From Alphaproteobacteria bacterium (GTDB lineage: Bacteria > Pseudomonadota > Alphaproteobacteria > Rhodobacterales > Rhodobacteraceae): a stretch of DNA of 64,000 bases. How positions within the stretch are numbered: position 1 is the stretch's first letter; every line of letters starts with the position of its first letter. The notes beneath the pieces are model-generated. The model saw only the letters and a program-made list of their open reading frames with translations, made no database searches and was not told the DNA's origin. The stretch covers positions 62,001 to 126,000 of the forward strand of contig JAUIIJ010000004.1 of the NCBI GenBank assembly GCA_030431825.1, read 5' to 3'. The position numbers and the translations under genes were made by a program. Below are positions 51,597 to 59,845 of this stretch, piece by piece.

Positions 51597-54202
51597 GCGG
51601 GAACTCCTTCTCTGGACGCGCGCGCCCGCTGAGCGAAGGCGAGCAGGCCAAGCAGGATGAGCGCCGGGATAAAGATCAACTCCTTGGGCATCTGGTCCGC
51701 GGGCACCTGTACCTTGGACAGCTGCACAGGCGCGTCGGCATAGAAATCGAAACTGCTCAGATCCGAGGACACGGGCGTGCCGAACATGGGTTCATCCAGC
51801 TTCGCGATACCGTCTTCTTCCAACACGATCAGCCCCATCGCATCCAGCCGCTCCTGACCGGTAGCTTCCGGCCCGACAACCAGCAACAGGGTGGTGTCCT
51901 TCATCTCGCCGGTATCGAAATCCGGCCCGCTGACAACCACGCGCAGCTCACGCCCTTCGGCGGCGGTGTCCAGCCGTTCGACAAGCGCCGTGGGCTCGAT
52001 CTGCTGATACGGCGGTTGCAGGCGGTTCATGAAGAAGTCGGGACGGAACAGCGCAAAGGCGATGAGAACCAGAGCGACGCTTTCATAGATGCGGTTCTTG
52101 GTCACGAACCAGCCCATGGTGCCGGCAGTGAACACGAGGATCGCGATCGTTGCCGTCACCGCGACCAGTATCCCCTGCACCCATCCGACGTCGATCAGCA
52201 GCAGATCGGTGTTGAAGATGAACACGAAGGGCAGAGCGACGGTCCGCAGGCTGTAGAAGAAGGCGATAAAGCCGGTCTTGATGGCGTCACCACCGGACAC
52301 GGCCGCCGCGGCAAAGCTGGCGAGGCCCACGGGCGGTGTCACATCGGCCATGATCCCGAAATAGAACACGAACAGGTGCACCGCGATCAACGGCACGATC
52401 AGGCCCGATTGCGCGCCCAGTTCGACCACCACACCGGCCATCAGCGAGCTGACCACGATATAGTTCGCGGTCGTCGGAAGCCCCATGCCCAGGATCAGCG
52501 ACAGCAATCCCACCATGATCAGCATCAGGATCAGATTGCCCCCCGACAGGAATTCGACCAGATCGGCCATGACCTGGCCCACCCCGGTCAGCGTGACGGT
52601 GCCGACAATCACACCGGCGGTCGCGGTTGCAAGCGCGATGCCGATCATGTTGCGCGCACCGTCGATCAGACCCTGCCAGAGGTCGCCCACGCCGCTCATG
52701 AAGGTTTGCGCCATATTGCTCTGGCCGCGGAAAATCGCCTTGAGCGGTTTCTGCGTCAGCAGGATCACGAACAGCAGCGCGGTCGCCCAGAAGGCTGACA
52801 GCCCCGGGGATTTCTGTTCGATCATCAGGAAGTAGACAAGCACGATGATCGGCAGCAGGTAATAGAGCCCCGCGCGGTAGATCTCGGCCACCACCGGCAG
52901 CTCGACATCCTCGGCGTTCGGATCATCCGGCACCAGATCATCGGTTCCCGACGCCAGCCACAACAGCGCGACATAGGCGGCGAAAACCAGAAGCGACAGG
53001 GTCAGACCCGACGCATTGGGCATCAGGGCGATGATTGCCTTGACCGGGTATTGCACCCCGTAGCACAGCAGCGCAAAGCCGACAAAGAACAGCGCCATGC
53101 CGCCAATGGTCTTGCCCATCGACACCGTCCGGTTGCCCAGCGTCGGCATGTTCCGCTTCACCGCTTCCAGATGCACGATGTAAACCAGGGCAATGTAGGA
53201 AATCGCCGCAGGCAGAAACGCGTGGGTGATAACCTCGACATAGGAAATGCCGACATATTCCACCATCAGAAACGCGGCCGCCCCCATGACGGGCGGCATG
53301 ATCTGCCCGTTGACCGAGCTTGCGACCTCGACCGACCCGGCCTGTTCGCTGCTGAACCCGACGCGTTTCATCAGCGGAATGGTAAAGGTTCCGGTCGTCA
53401 CCACGTTCGCGATGGACGAACCCGAAATCAGGCCGGTCGCCGCCGAACCGACAACCGCCGCCTTGGCCGGACCACCGCGCAGGTGTCCGAGCGCGCCGAA
53501 CGCCATCTTGATAAAGTAATTGCCCGCCCCGGCCTTGTCGAGCAGCGCCCCGAAGAGCACGAAGAGGAACACGAACTTGGTTGATACCCCGAGCGCAATG
53601 CCGAACACCCCCTCGGACGTGATCCACATGTGGCTCATTGCCTTTTGCAGGCTGGCCCCCTTCCAGCGGATGACGTCGGGCACCCATTCGGAAGAACCGA
53701 AGAAGACGTAGAGCAGAAAGATCGAAGCGATGATGGCCATCGCCGGACCAAGCGCGCGGCGCGCGCCTTCGAACAGGAGCAGCAGACCGATCAGCGAGAC
53801 CCACTTGTCGGTGTCATCCGCGAGGCCTCCGGACCTGACGATCTTTTCGTAGAAGAAATATCCGTACATGGCGATGAATGCGCCAAGCACGCCCATGATC
53901 CAGTCCTGGATCGGGATATAGTTCCGGGGCGAGGATTTCAGCGCCGGATAGGCCATGAAGGCCAGGAAAAGACCAAAGGCGAGGTGGATCGAGCGATCAT
54001 TGTTGATGATCGCGCCGGGCAGCACCAGGTTGGACACCGGAGAGGCCAGCACGACCTGAAACAGCGACCAGATCACCGCGACGATCGCCAGGAAGGTGCC
54101 GACGGAACCGGCGGGGTTGCGTGCGCCCGAATCGCTGGACGATACCAGATCCTGCAGCTCTTCTTCGCTCAGAGGGCCTTTGCCCGGCGTGTCTTGGGCC
54201 AT
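51593..54202 (-). CDS. TRAP transporter fused permease (TAXI type)
   Basis: An 869-residue inner-membrane protein with the small and large permease parts in one chain, as in TAXI systems. DctM-type motifs include GSAATGLISGSSIANVVTTG, VEVASSVNGQIMPPVMGAAA and GMGLPTTANYIVVSS. The C-terminal about 130 residues form a soluble region between the last helices (EGRELRVVVSGPDFDTG). It has an N-terminal cytoplasmic start MAQDTPGKGPLSEEELQ. The ATG at 54202 has GGGAG upstream. It is between the binding-protein gene and the UspA gene. Confidence 0.92.
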   Translation of the reverse strand: MAQDTPGKGPLSEEELQDLVSSSDSGARNPAGSVGTFLAIVAVIWSLFQVVLASPVSNLVLPGAIINNDRSIHLAFGLFLAFMAYPALKSSPRNYIPIQDWIMGVLGAFIAMYGYFFYEKIVRSGGLADDTDKWVSLIGLLLLFEGARRALGPAMAIIASIFLLYVFFGSSEWVPDVIRWKGASLQKAMSHMWITSEGVFGIALGVSTKFVFLFVLFGALLDKAGAGNYFIKMAFGALGHLRGGPAKAAVVGSAATGLISGSSIANVVTTGTFTIPLMKRVGFSSEQAGSVEVASSVNGQIMPPVMGAAAFLMVEYVGISYVEVITHAFLPAAISYIALVYIVHLEAVKRNMPTLGNRTVSMGKTIGGMALFFVGFALLCYGVQYPVKAIIALMPNASGLTLSLLVFAAYVALLWLASGTDDLVPDDPNAEDVELPVVAEIYRAGLYYLLPIIVLVYFLMIEQKSPGLSAFWATALLFVILLTQKPLKAIFRGQSNMAQTFMSGVGDLWQGLIDGARNMIGIALATATAGVIVGTVTLTGVGQVMADLVEFLSGGNLILMLIMVGLLSLILGMGLPTTANYIVVSSLMAGVVVELGAQSGLIVPLIAVHLFVFYFGIMADVTPPVGLASFAAAAVSGGDAIKTGFIAFFYSLRTVALPFVFIFNTDLLLIDVGWVQGILVAVTATIAILVFTAGTMGWFVTKNRIYESVALVLIAFALFRPDFFMNRLQPPYQQIEPTALVERLDTAAEGRELRVVVSGPDFDTGEMKDTTLLLVVGPEATGQERLDAMGLIVLEEDGIAKLDEPMFGTPVSSDLSSFDFYADAPVQLSKVQVPADQMPKELIFIPALILLGLLAFAQRARASREGVPA

Positions 54203-54259
54203 CAATCACTCTCCCTGATCATCGCATTCCTGCGTTTTTATTGTTCGGAAAATAGGACA

Positions 54260-54285
54260 ACCGGGGGCGGTCTGCCGCCCCCGGT
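54260..54285 (-). terminator. Hairpin between TAXI binding-protein and permease genes
   Basis: Perfect 11-base stem ACCGGGGGCGG (54260-54270) and CCGCCCCCGGT (54275-54285) with a four-base loop, 13 bases after the binding-protein stop on the minus strand. The T-run is weak. It probably acts as a partial terminator or 3' stabiliser that raises binding-protein output over permease. Confidence 0.65.
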
Positions 54286-54297
54286 ATTCAGGCGGGC

Positions 54298-55269
54298 TTA
54301 TTCGATCCAGCCCTGTTCCCTGTAATACTTGGCCGCGCCGTCATGCAGCGGAGCCGACAGGCCGGCGGTCGCCATTTCCTCGGGCTTGAGGTTGGCAAAG
54401 GCCGGGTGCAGTTTCTTGAAGTCGTCGAAGTTCTCGAAGACCGAGGACACGACCGCATAAACCGCGTCTTCGGACACATCTGCCGAGCTCACGAGGGTCG
54501 CACCGACACCAAAGGTGGTCACATCCTCATCCGTGCCGCGATACATGCCACCCGGGATCGTCGCCGTCCGGTAGTAGCTGTTGTCGGCAATCAGCTTGTC
54601 GATGGCTTCGCCGGTCACGTTGACCACGACGCTGTCGCAGGCGGTGGTTGCCTCCTGGATCGTGCCCGAGGGGTGGCCCACGGTAAAGACGATCGCGTCG
54701 ACCTGGTTGTCGCAGAGCGCGGCAGATTGCTCGGCCGGTTTCAGTTCCGCGGCAAGTGCGAAATCATCTGTTGTCCAGCCCTTCTCGGCCATCACGATCT
54801 CGAAGGTGCCACGGGCGCCGGAACCGGGGTTGCCCAGGTTGACGCGCTTGCCCTTGAGGTCATCGAAGGTCTTGATGCCGCTGTCGCTGCGCGCGACGAC
54901 GGTGAACGGCTCGGGATGGATCGAGAACACCGCCCGCAGGTTTTCAAACGGCCCATCCGCTTCGAAATTGTCCGACGTGCCGTTATATGCGTGGAATTGC
55001 CAGTCGGACTGGGCGACGCCGAATTCAAGCTCGCCAGCGCGAATGGTCTTGATGTTGTAAACCGAACCGCCGGTCGATTCGACCGAGCAGCGAATGCCGT
55101 GCTCTTTGCGGTCCTTGTTGACAAGACGGCAGATCGCGCCGCCCGTCGGATAGTAAACCCCGGTCACGCCGCCGGTGCCGATGGTGATGAATTCCTCGGC
55201 CATGGCCGCCGGGGCCATGAATGCCGCAGTGACCAACGCGCCCAGCGTCAGCTTTGATTGATATTTCAT
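54298..55269 (-). CDS. TAXI family TRAP transporter solute-binding protein
   Basis: Periplasmic protein of 323 residues with a signal peptide ending AAFMAPAAMA. The TAXI family start EFITIGTGGVTGVYYPTGGAICRLVN is clear, as are YNIKTIRAGELEFGVAQSDW and LKGKRVNLGNPGSGARGTFE. TAXI proteins bind glutamate, 2-oxoglutarate or similar acids; the ligand here is unknown. SD GGGAG precedes the ATG. First gene of a three-gene operon with the permease and UspA. Confidence 0.93.
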   Translation of the reverse strand: MKYQSKLTLGALVTAAFMAPAAMAEEFITIGTGGVTGVYYPTGGAICRLVNKDRKEHGIRCSVESTGGSVYNIKTIRAGELEFGVAQSDWQFHAYNGTSDNFEADGPFENLRAVFSIHPEPFTVVARSDSGIKTFDDLKGKRVNLGNPGSGARGTFEIVMAEKGWTTDDFALAAELKPAEQSAALCDNQVDAIVFTVGHPSGTIQEATTACDSVVVNVTGEAIDKLIADNSYYRTATIPGGMYRGTDEDVTTFGVGATLVSSADVSEDAVYAVVSSVFENFDDFKKLHPAFANLKPEEMATAGLSAPLHDGAAKYYREQGWIE

Positions 55270-55460
55270 CCAGTTTCTCCCGTCTCACAATTCTTGGTCA
55301 GATGAAGGTAAAGGCGTAGGTGGTTCGTGTAACGGCGACAATAAACTTGCCTGATTTTCTCAATGTATCAGCTATTTAAACGTCACCATGTCACCTCCCC
55401 CGAGGTCTTGGAGCGTTCCACCGGTCTTGCCTGTTGTCAAGTGCGCCTCGCGTCGGCAGA

Positions 55461-55498
55461 GGCGAAGTTTTCTTCGCCGGATCGCCCGCGCAGGCGAT
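55461..55498. terminator. Two adjacent hairpins in the gap between CoA enzyme and TAXI operon
   Basis: GGCGAAG-TTTT-CTTCGCC (55461-55478) and ATCGCC-N6-GGCGAT (55481-55498) lie next to each other in the 260-base region downstream of the CoA-transferase-family gene. They are the likely end of that transcript, though no long T-run follows on the minus strand. Nothing else is seen in this gap apart from the TAXI promoter region. Confidence 0.45.
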
Positions 55499-55529
55499 TT
55501 CATTGCCCGAAAGTGCATTTGCGACCCCT

Positions 55530-56624
55530 CTATTTTGCGGATTTGGACAGTTCGGCGAGAATCGCACGGCCATGTTCGCCGCGCGCCGGAACCGGTGGCG
55601 GAGACCAGTCCGCGCGCCCGGAGAATCGCGGTGCCGGCGCGGCCTGCAACCCGCCTTCGGCCTCGACCCATGCGCGGCGGGCCGCGTTCATCGGGTGACG
55701 CGATGCCTGCTCTGGCGTCAGCACCGGCGCAACGCAGGCATCGGCGCCATCGAACACCGCCTGCCACTCTGCCTGGGAGCGCCCTGCAAACAGCGTCTCC
55801 AACCGTTGCGACAATCGTGGCCACATTGCCGGATCGAACTGGGCCGCAAATTCCACATCGTCCGCGAGCCCCAGGCGGTCCAGAAATATCGCATAGAATT
55901 TCGGTTCCAGGCACTGAACACTCATGAACCGGCCATCCGCTGTCTCGTAGGTGCGGCTCCAATGTGGGCCGTCAAGCAGGCTGTGCCCCCGCTCCGAGCG
56001 GAACCCGCCGGATTGCGCCAGCGTCATCAGCAGGTTCATCATGTTGGCCGCCCCGTCATAGATCGCCGCGTCCACGACCGTGCCGCGACCGGTCGCGCGC
56101 GCACTCAGGATGCCCGCGAGAATCCCGACCACGAGGTAGAGCGCCCCGCCGCCGATATCCCCGACCAGCGTGGGTGGCGCAACGGGCGGTTGTCCTGCCG
56201 GTGACGCGTGCCACAGCGCCCCGGCCAGACCGATATAATTCATGTCGTGCCCCGCCCGATCGGACAGAGGCCCCTCCTGCCCCCAGCCTGTCATGCGCCC
56301 GTAGACCAGCGCCGGATTCCTGGCGTGACATGTCTCCGGCCCCAGCCCCAGCCGTTCCATCACACCGGGCCGAAACCCCTCGATCAGAGCATCGGAGGTC
56401 GCGATCAGCGCAAGCGCCGTGTCCCGGTCCTGCGGCGATTTGAGGTCCAGCGCGATGGACCGCTTGCCGCGATCAAGGATCGGTCGGTCGGGCATGCCGG
56501 GCGCCGGCGCTCCTTGCGCGCGATGCACCACGATGACATCCGCCCCCAGATCCGCCAGCATCATCCCGGCGAAAGGTCCGGGCCCGAGTCCCTCGATCTC
56601 GATGATCCGAATTCCGTTCAACAT
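55530..56624 (-). CDS. Family III CoA-transferase fold enzyme, alpha-methylacyl-CoA racemase-like
   Basis: Cytoplasmic 364-residue protein of the CaiB/BaiF fold (LNGIRIIEIEGLGPGPFAG at the start). The block SDRAGHDMNYIGLAGALWHA matches the active site of alpha-methylacyl-CoA racemases, where the His acts as base, and VGDIGGGALYLVVGILA contains the partner Asp. It should epimerise 2-methylacyl-CoA during branched-chain or sterol breakdown. The start at 56624 (MLNGIRII) is the family N-terminus. It stands alone, divergent from the HExxH protein gene by 275 bases. Confidence 0.85.
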   Translation of the reverse strand: MLNGIRIIEIEGLGPGPFAGMMLADLGADVIVVHRAQGAPAPGMPDRPILDRGKRSIALDLKSPQDRDTALALIATSDALIEGFRPGVMERLGLGPETCHARNPALVYGRMTGWGQEGPLSDRAGHDMNYIGLAGALWHASPAGQPPVAPPTLVGDIGGGALYLVVGILAGILSARATGRGTVVDAAIYDGAANMMNLLMTLAQSGGFRSERGHSLLDGPHWSRTYETADGRFMSVQCLEPKFYAIFLDRLGLADDVEFAAQFDPAMWPRLSQRLETLFAGRSQAEWQAVFDGADACVAPVLTPEQASRHPMNAARRAWVEAEGGLQAAPAPRFSGRADWSPPPVPARGEHGRAILAELSKSAK

Positions 56625-56835
56625 GGTGTCGCGCCCCGCCTGCCGCAGTTGCAGTGACCCTGCCAGATCAGCCGCCTGCATGCACCGGGCAATTTCGCAA
56701 AGGCTCCACATAATCGGATCAGAACTGCACCCGGTTTGTAGAAAGTAAGGAAAACACTACATTGCGCCGCCCTGTTCACTTCGCTAACGTTCAGGTGCCA
56801 AATGTGATTTTTTCCGCACTTGGTTGCGACCGTTT

Positions 56836-56864
56836 TTGACAAGCAATTGAAACTGAGTGTTTTC
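56836..56864 (+). promoter_or_regulatory. Promoter candidate for HExxH protein gene
   Basis: A consensus -35 TTGACA (56836-56841) is followed after 17 bases by GTTTTC, a poor -10. It lies about 36 bases before the start codon. The remaining divergent region shows no other clear site. Confidence 0.3.
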
Positions 56865-56899
56865 GGTCAGGCCGCGACCGGTTGCCGAGGTAATTGGAC

Positions 56900-57730
56900 A
56901 TGTTCACGCGCATTCTACGGAAAGTCCCGTGCGCTTCTGCGTCCCGAACCACTTGCAGCATGCTCGTCATGGCCCTTTCGCTGACCACCCTGCCCCAGGC
57001 CGCATCAGCGGCCGGAGATTATCCCTATGATGCGACCGCCGACACGGTTTTCGACATCATTCGCGACAGTGACCCGAGCACGTTTCTCTGTCTGGCCTAT
57101 GAAGGCCGGACAATCCGCCAGATGTGGGACAAGCGGCTGGACGACGAATCCGATCTGGAGGTGTTTCATTTCACCGCCCATTTCAGCGACATGCCGGCAA
57201 TCGACATCATTCTGAACCCCGAATTCGAGACCCCCGAAGCCGCCCGCCGCGAAGCGCAGAAATATACGCGCAGGCTGGGTCAGGTGCCGCTTGTGTTCCG
57301 CCATGGCATTCGCCAGTTTGGAATTCACGCGGGCGACCGTGGATTTCACGCCGGAACCGGCAAGGTGTTCGTCTATGCGCAGATGGCCGAGCGTCGCATT
57401 GCGGAAAACCATCTGGAAGAATCACTGCTGCACGAAGGGGTTCATGCCACGCTCGATGCAGAATACCGCCTGGCACCCGAATGGATCGCGGCACAGCAGA
57501 GCGATGGACGTTTCCTGACCCGCTATGCCGCGCGCCGGCCGGACCGCGAGGATCTCGCGGAGACCGCCTTGTTTGCATATTCGTTGCTGCGCCATCCCGG
57601 CCGCATTCCACCTGCCGACAGCGCGGTCATCGCCCGGACAACCCCGGCGCGCATCGCCGTAATCGAGAGAATTCTACAAAGACCGCTCGACATTCCCCCG
57701 CCGACACCGCCGCCGGAAGGATGCGAATAG
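56900..57730 (+). CDS. Exported putative zinc metallopeptidase (HExxH)
   Basis: A 276-residue protein with a signal peptide (residues 19-37, ending LPQAASA). The zinc motif His178-Glu179-Gly-Val-His182 lies in SLLHEGVHATLDAEY, followed by APEWIAAQQSDGRFL, RYAARRP and REDLAETALF. The spacing HExxH...W..A...D......YA......ED.AE is that of gluzincin-like peptidases, with Glu217 or Glu221 as third ligand. I do not recognise the exact family. The C-terminus is Pro-rich with a last Cys. It is 86 bases upstream of a 2OG-Fe oxygenase gene on the same strand. Confidence 0.7.
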   Translation: MFTRILRKVPCASASRTTCSMLVMALSLTTLPQAASAAGDYPYDATADTVFDIIRDSDPSTFLCLAYEGRTIRQMWDKRLDDESDLEVFHFTAHFSDMPAIDIILNPEFETPEAARREAQKYTRRLGQVPLVFRHGIRQFGIHAGDRGFHAGTGKVFVYAQMAERRIAENHLEESLLHEGVHATLDAEYRLAPEWIAAQQSDGRFLTRYAARRPDREDLAETALFAYSLLRHPGRIPPADSAVIARTTPARIAVIERILQRPLDIPPPTPPPEGCE

Positions 57731-57816
57731 AGAATAACAATTTCGATCTATATTTTACCCGACCATACAGCCAGAAAACCGATTTTTCGCCATTTTCAAT
57801 TTACCAGGAGATTATC

Positions 57817-58500
57817 ATGACGCGTACAATTTCACAGATAGACACTCCGGGCGGGCAGGATGAACTGCGCCGCGACGACTATTTCCCGACGCTGGTCTAT
57901 TCGACCAAGCTTCATGACGCGGAGTCGATGAACAAGGAAATCCTCGCCGCGATACTGGCCGAGCGCGACAAGGACTCAAAAGGGATCGAACGGTCGAATT
58001 ATCGTTCGCTCGGAGGCTGGCACAGCCATAACAATCTGCACAAGGACCCAAAGTTCGGCCGCCTGACCAAGCGCGTCAATACGATGCTGGCCGGTGTGAG
58101 CGAAAACCTCGGATACGATACCAAGCGCGAACTCAAGGTTTCGACCATGTGGTCGATCACCAACCCGCCGCTCAGTTCGAACCGCGCCCATATTCACCCT
58201 GGCGCATTGTGGAGCGGTGTGTATTACGTGCAGGCGCCCGAAGGCGCGGGCGCAATCGATTTCGTCGATCCCCGCGTGGTGACGATCATGAACAGCCCCG
58301 TCTACATTCCCAAGAAACGCCGCAAGACCGAGTGCTGGACCAAGGTCAAGGTCAAGCCGGTCGCCGGCAAGATGCTGTTCTTTCCAAGCTGGCTCTATCA
58401 CGCGGTTGAGCCGAACCTGGCACAGGGCGACGGCCCGGAAGCCGAGCGGATCATCATCAGTTTCAACGTCAACCAGTTCAAGATACCCAGCAAGAAATAA
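57817..58500 (+). CDS. TIGR02466-type putative 2-oxoglutarate/Fe(II) oxygenase
   Basis: Soluble 227-residue protein with the double-stranded beta-helix features of the family: FPTLVYSTKL at the start, RAHIHPGALWSGVYYVQAP with iron-ligand His127, acidic ligand Asp148 or Asp151 in AIDFVDPR, LFFPSWLYHAVEPN with His195, and Arg211 in ERIIISFN for 2-oxoglutarate. These enzymes hydroxylate proteins or small molecules; this family has no known substrate. A strong SD (AGGAG) precedes the ATG. A strong terminator follows. Confidence 0.85.
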   Translation: MTRTISQIDTPGGQDELRRDDYFPTLVYSTKLHDAESMNKEILAAILAERDKDSKGIERSNYRSLGGWHSHNNLHKDPKFGRLTKRVNTMLAGVSENLGYDTKRELKVSTMWSITNPPLSSNRAHIHPGALWSGVYYVQAPEGAGAIDFVDPRVVTIMNSPVYIPKKRRKTECWTKVKVKPVAGKMLFFPSWLYHAVEPNLAQGDGPEAERIIISFNVNQFKIPSKK

Positions 58501-58519
58501 TCCGTTCTCCATGAACGGC

Positions 58520-58555
58520 AAACGGCCCCGGAATCCTTCGGGGCCGTTTCTTTTT
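58520..58555 (+). terminator. Strong terminator after 2OG oxygenase gene
   Basis: Ten-base perfect stem AAACGGCCCC (58520-58529) and GGGGCCGTTT (58540-58549) followed by CTTTTT. It separates the oxygenase from the convergent export-like cluster. Confidence 0.9.
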
Positions 58556-58609
58556 GCGTGATGCAAACAGTTCAGGAGCCGCAGTCACGGCGCATCGCGG
58601 TGGCCCCGG

Positions 58610-59842
58610 CTACCTGGACAAAGCCATCAGCCGGCGGTTGGCAATCTGCGACAACGCCACCGTGGATTTCGCAATGCTCAGCAGCACCACAACCGGCGCC
58701 ACCGAGAACAATGAGGTCGAGACCAGCGAATCCGACAGGGTGATCGACATCTTCTGAAAACCCGCCGCGATCGGAAAGGCGTAGGAGGCAAAGATGATCA
58801 GAAACGCGATTCCCATGCCTAGGTCCTGGGTCAGCCGGAACCGCGCATGGGTCTCGCGCACCTTGCCCTGCATGTCGCCATAGCGGCGCAGACGGTCGCG
58901 CAGGACTTCCTTTTTCGCCTGTCGCAAGGCAACGGGAGCGAGATGATCGTTCGACGCGCGAAACGAAAGAAAGGTCTTTTCAAGCCGGGTTTCGGCACGG
59001 TCATACGCCACGCCAAGCGCGCGCAGAACACCCCTGTCACCGATGGTCAGCGTCACGATGATCAGCGCAACAATCACCCCGATGACAACCAGCGGCGAAA
59101 TGAAATAGACGAAACACAACAACAGCAGAAAGCCGAAAATCACCGCCTCTTCCTCGCGTTTGCGATCATTCTCGCGCAGGATTGATGTGACGTTGTTGAC
59201 AGTAAGGGGTGCATGTTCGGCGGGGCGGTACTCGAACTGGAACTGCTCGCGCACGCGTATGAGCCCCTCTTCGCTCAGTGTCTTGCAACGCGCCCGCAAC
59301 CCGACCGCGATCAACCCGATCCCCGCCGCCAGGGCAAAGATCAGCAGGAAGGGTTCGATGGCACGAATCTCGACCCCGCGACGCACCGCGTAGAACAGCA
59401 CGATGATCGACATCACCGACAGGATCTTCGAGATCAGCCGGTAGGCTTTCATCTCGCGCTGCTCGCTGTGCAACAGCGCATTCAGCCGTTTGGTCAGCCC
59501 CGGAATGTCGGTGACGTTGCCCAGCACGACTCCGCGCAACTCGATGATGGAACAGGTCGTTTCGCGATCCGGCACGGGAAACCGGTGCACCGTTCGCCAG
59601 GTCCCGGACGCCGGGTGCCAGCGTGCCAGTTCGCCCTGCCCGTCCCGACGCAGCAGCCTGAGCGCATAGCCGGCGCGTGGTGCCTCCGCCGGATCGTCGG
59701 TGACGGTCCACTGCGCCGCCGTGATGCTGCTGCCCCTCGGGTCCGAAAAGAACACATCGACCGGCAAGGGTGCCAGTTCGGGCGGCACGGTCGCCTCGCG
59801 ATAGGGCCAGATGTCACCGAGAATGGGATAGGGTATGCTCAT
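58610..59842 (-). CDS. ABC-exporter-like membrane protein without ATPase domain, 410 residues
   Basis: Residues 1-130 form a soluble N-terminal domain (MSIPYPILGDIWPYREATVP) I do not recognise. After it come three pairs of hydrophobic segments at about 136-182, 233-268 and 342-392, separated by long charged helices (LEKTFLSFRASNDHLA, KKEVLRDRLRRYGDMQG). This spacing is that of a type I ABC exporter membrane domain. The chain ends 18 residues after the last helix: there is no Walker A, signature or Walker B. It is three bases after the C39 gene, so they are coexpressed and could form a heterodimer. Confidence 0.65.
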   Translation of the reverse strand: MSIPYPILGDIWPYREATVPPELAPLPVDVFFSDPRGSSITAAQWTVTDDPAEAPRAGYALRLLRRDGQGELARWHPASGTWRTVHRFPVPDRETTCSIIELRGVVLGNVTDIPGLTKRLNALLHSEQREMKAYRLISKILSVMSIIVLFYAVRRGVEIRAIEPFLLIFALAAGIGLIAVGLRARCKTLSEEGLIRVREQFQFEYRPAEHAPLTVNNVTSILRENDRKREEEAVIFGFLLLLCFVYFISPLVVIGVIVALIIVTLTIGDRGVLRALGVAYDRAETRLEKTFLSFRASNDHLAPVALRQAKKEVLRDRLRRYGDMQGKVRETHARFRLTQDLGMGIAFLIIFASYAFPIAAGFQKMSITLSDSLVSTSLFSVAPVVVLLSIAKSTVALSQIANRRLMALSR

Positions 59843-59845
59843 CTC

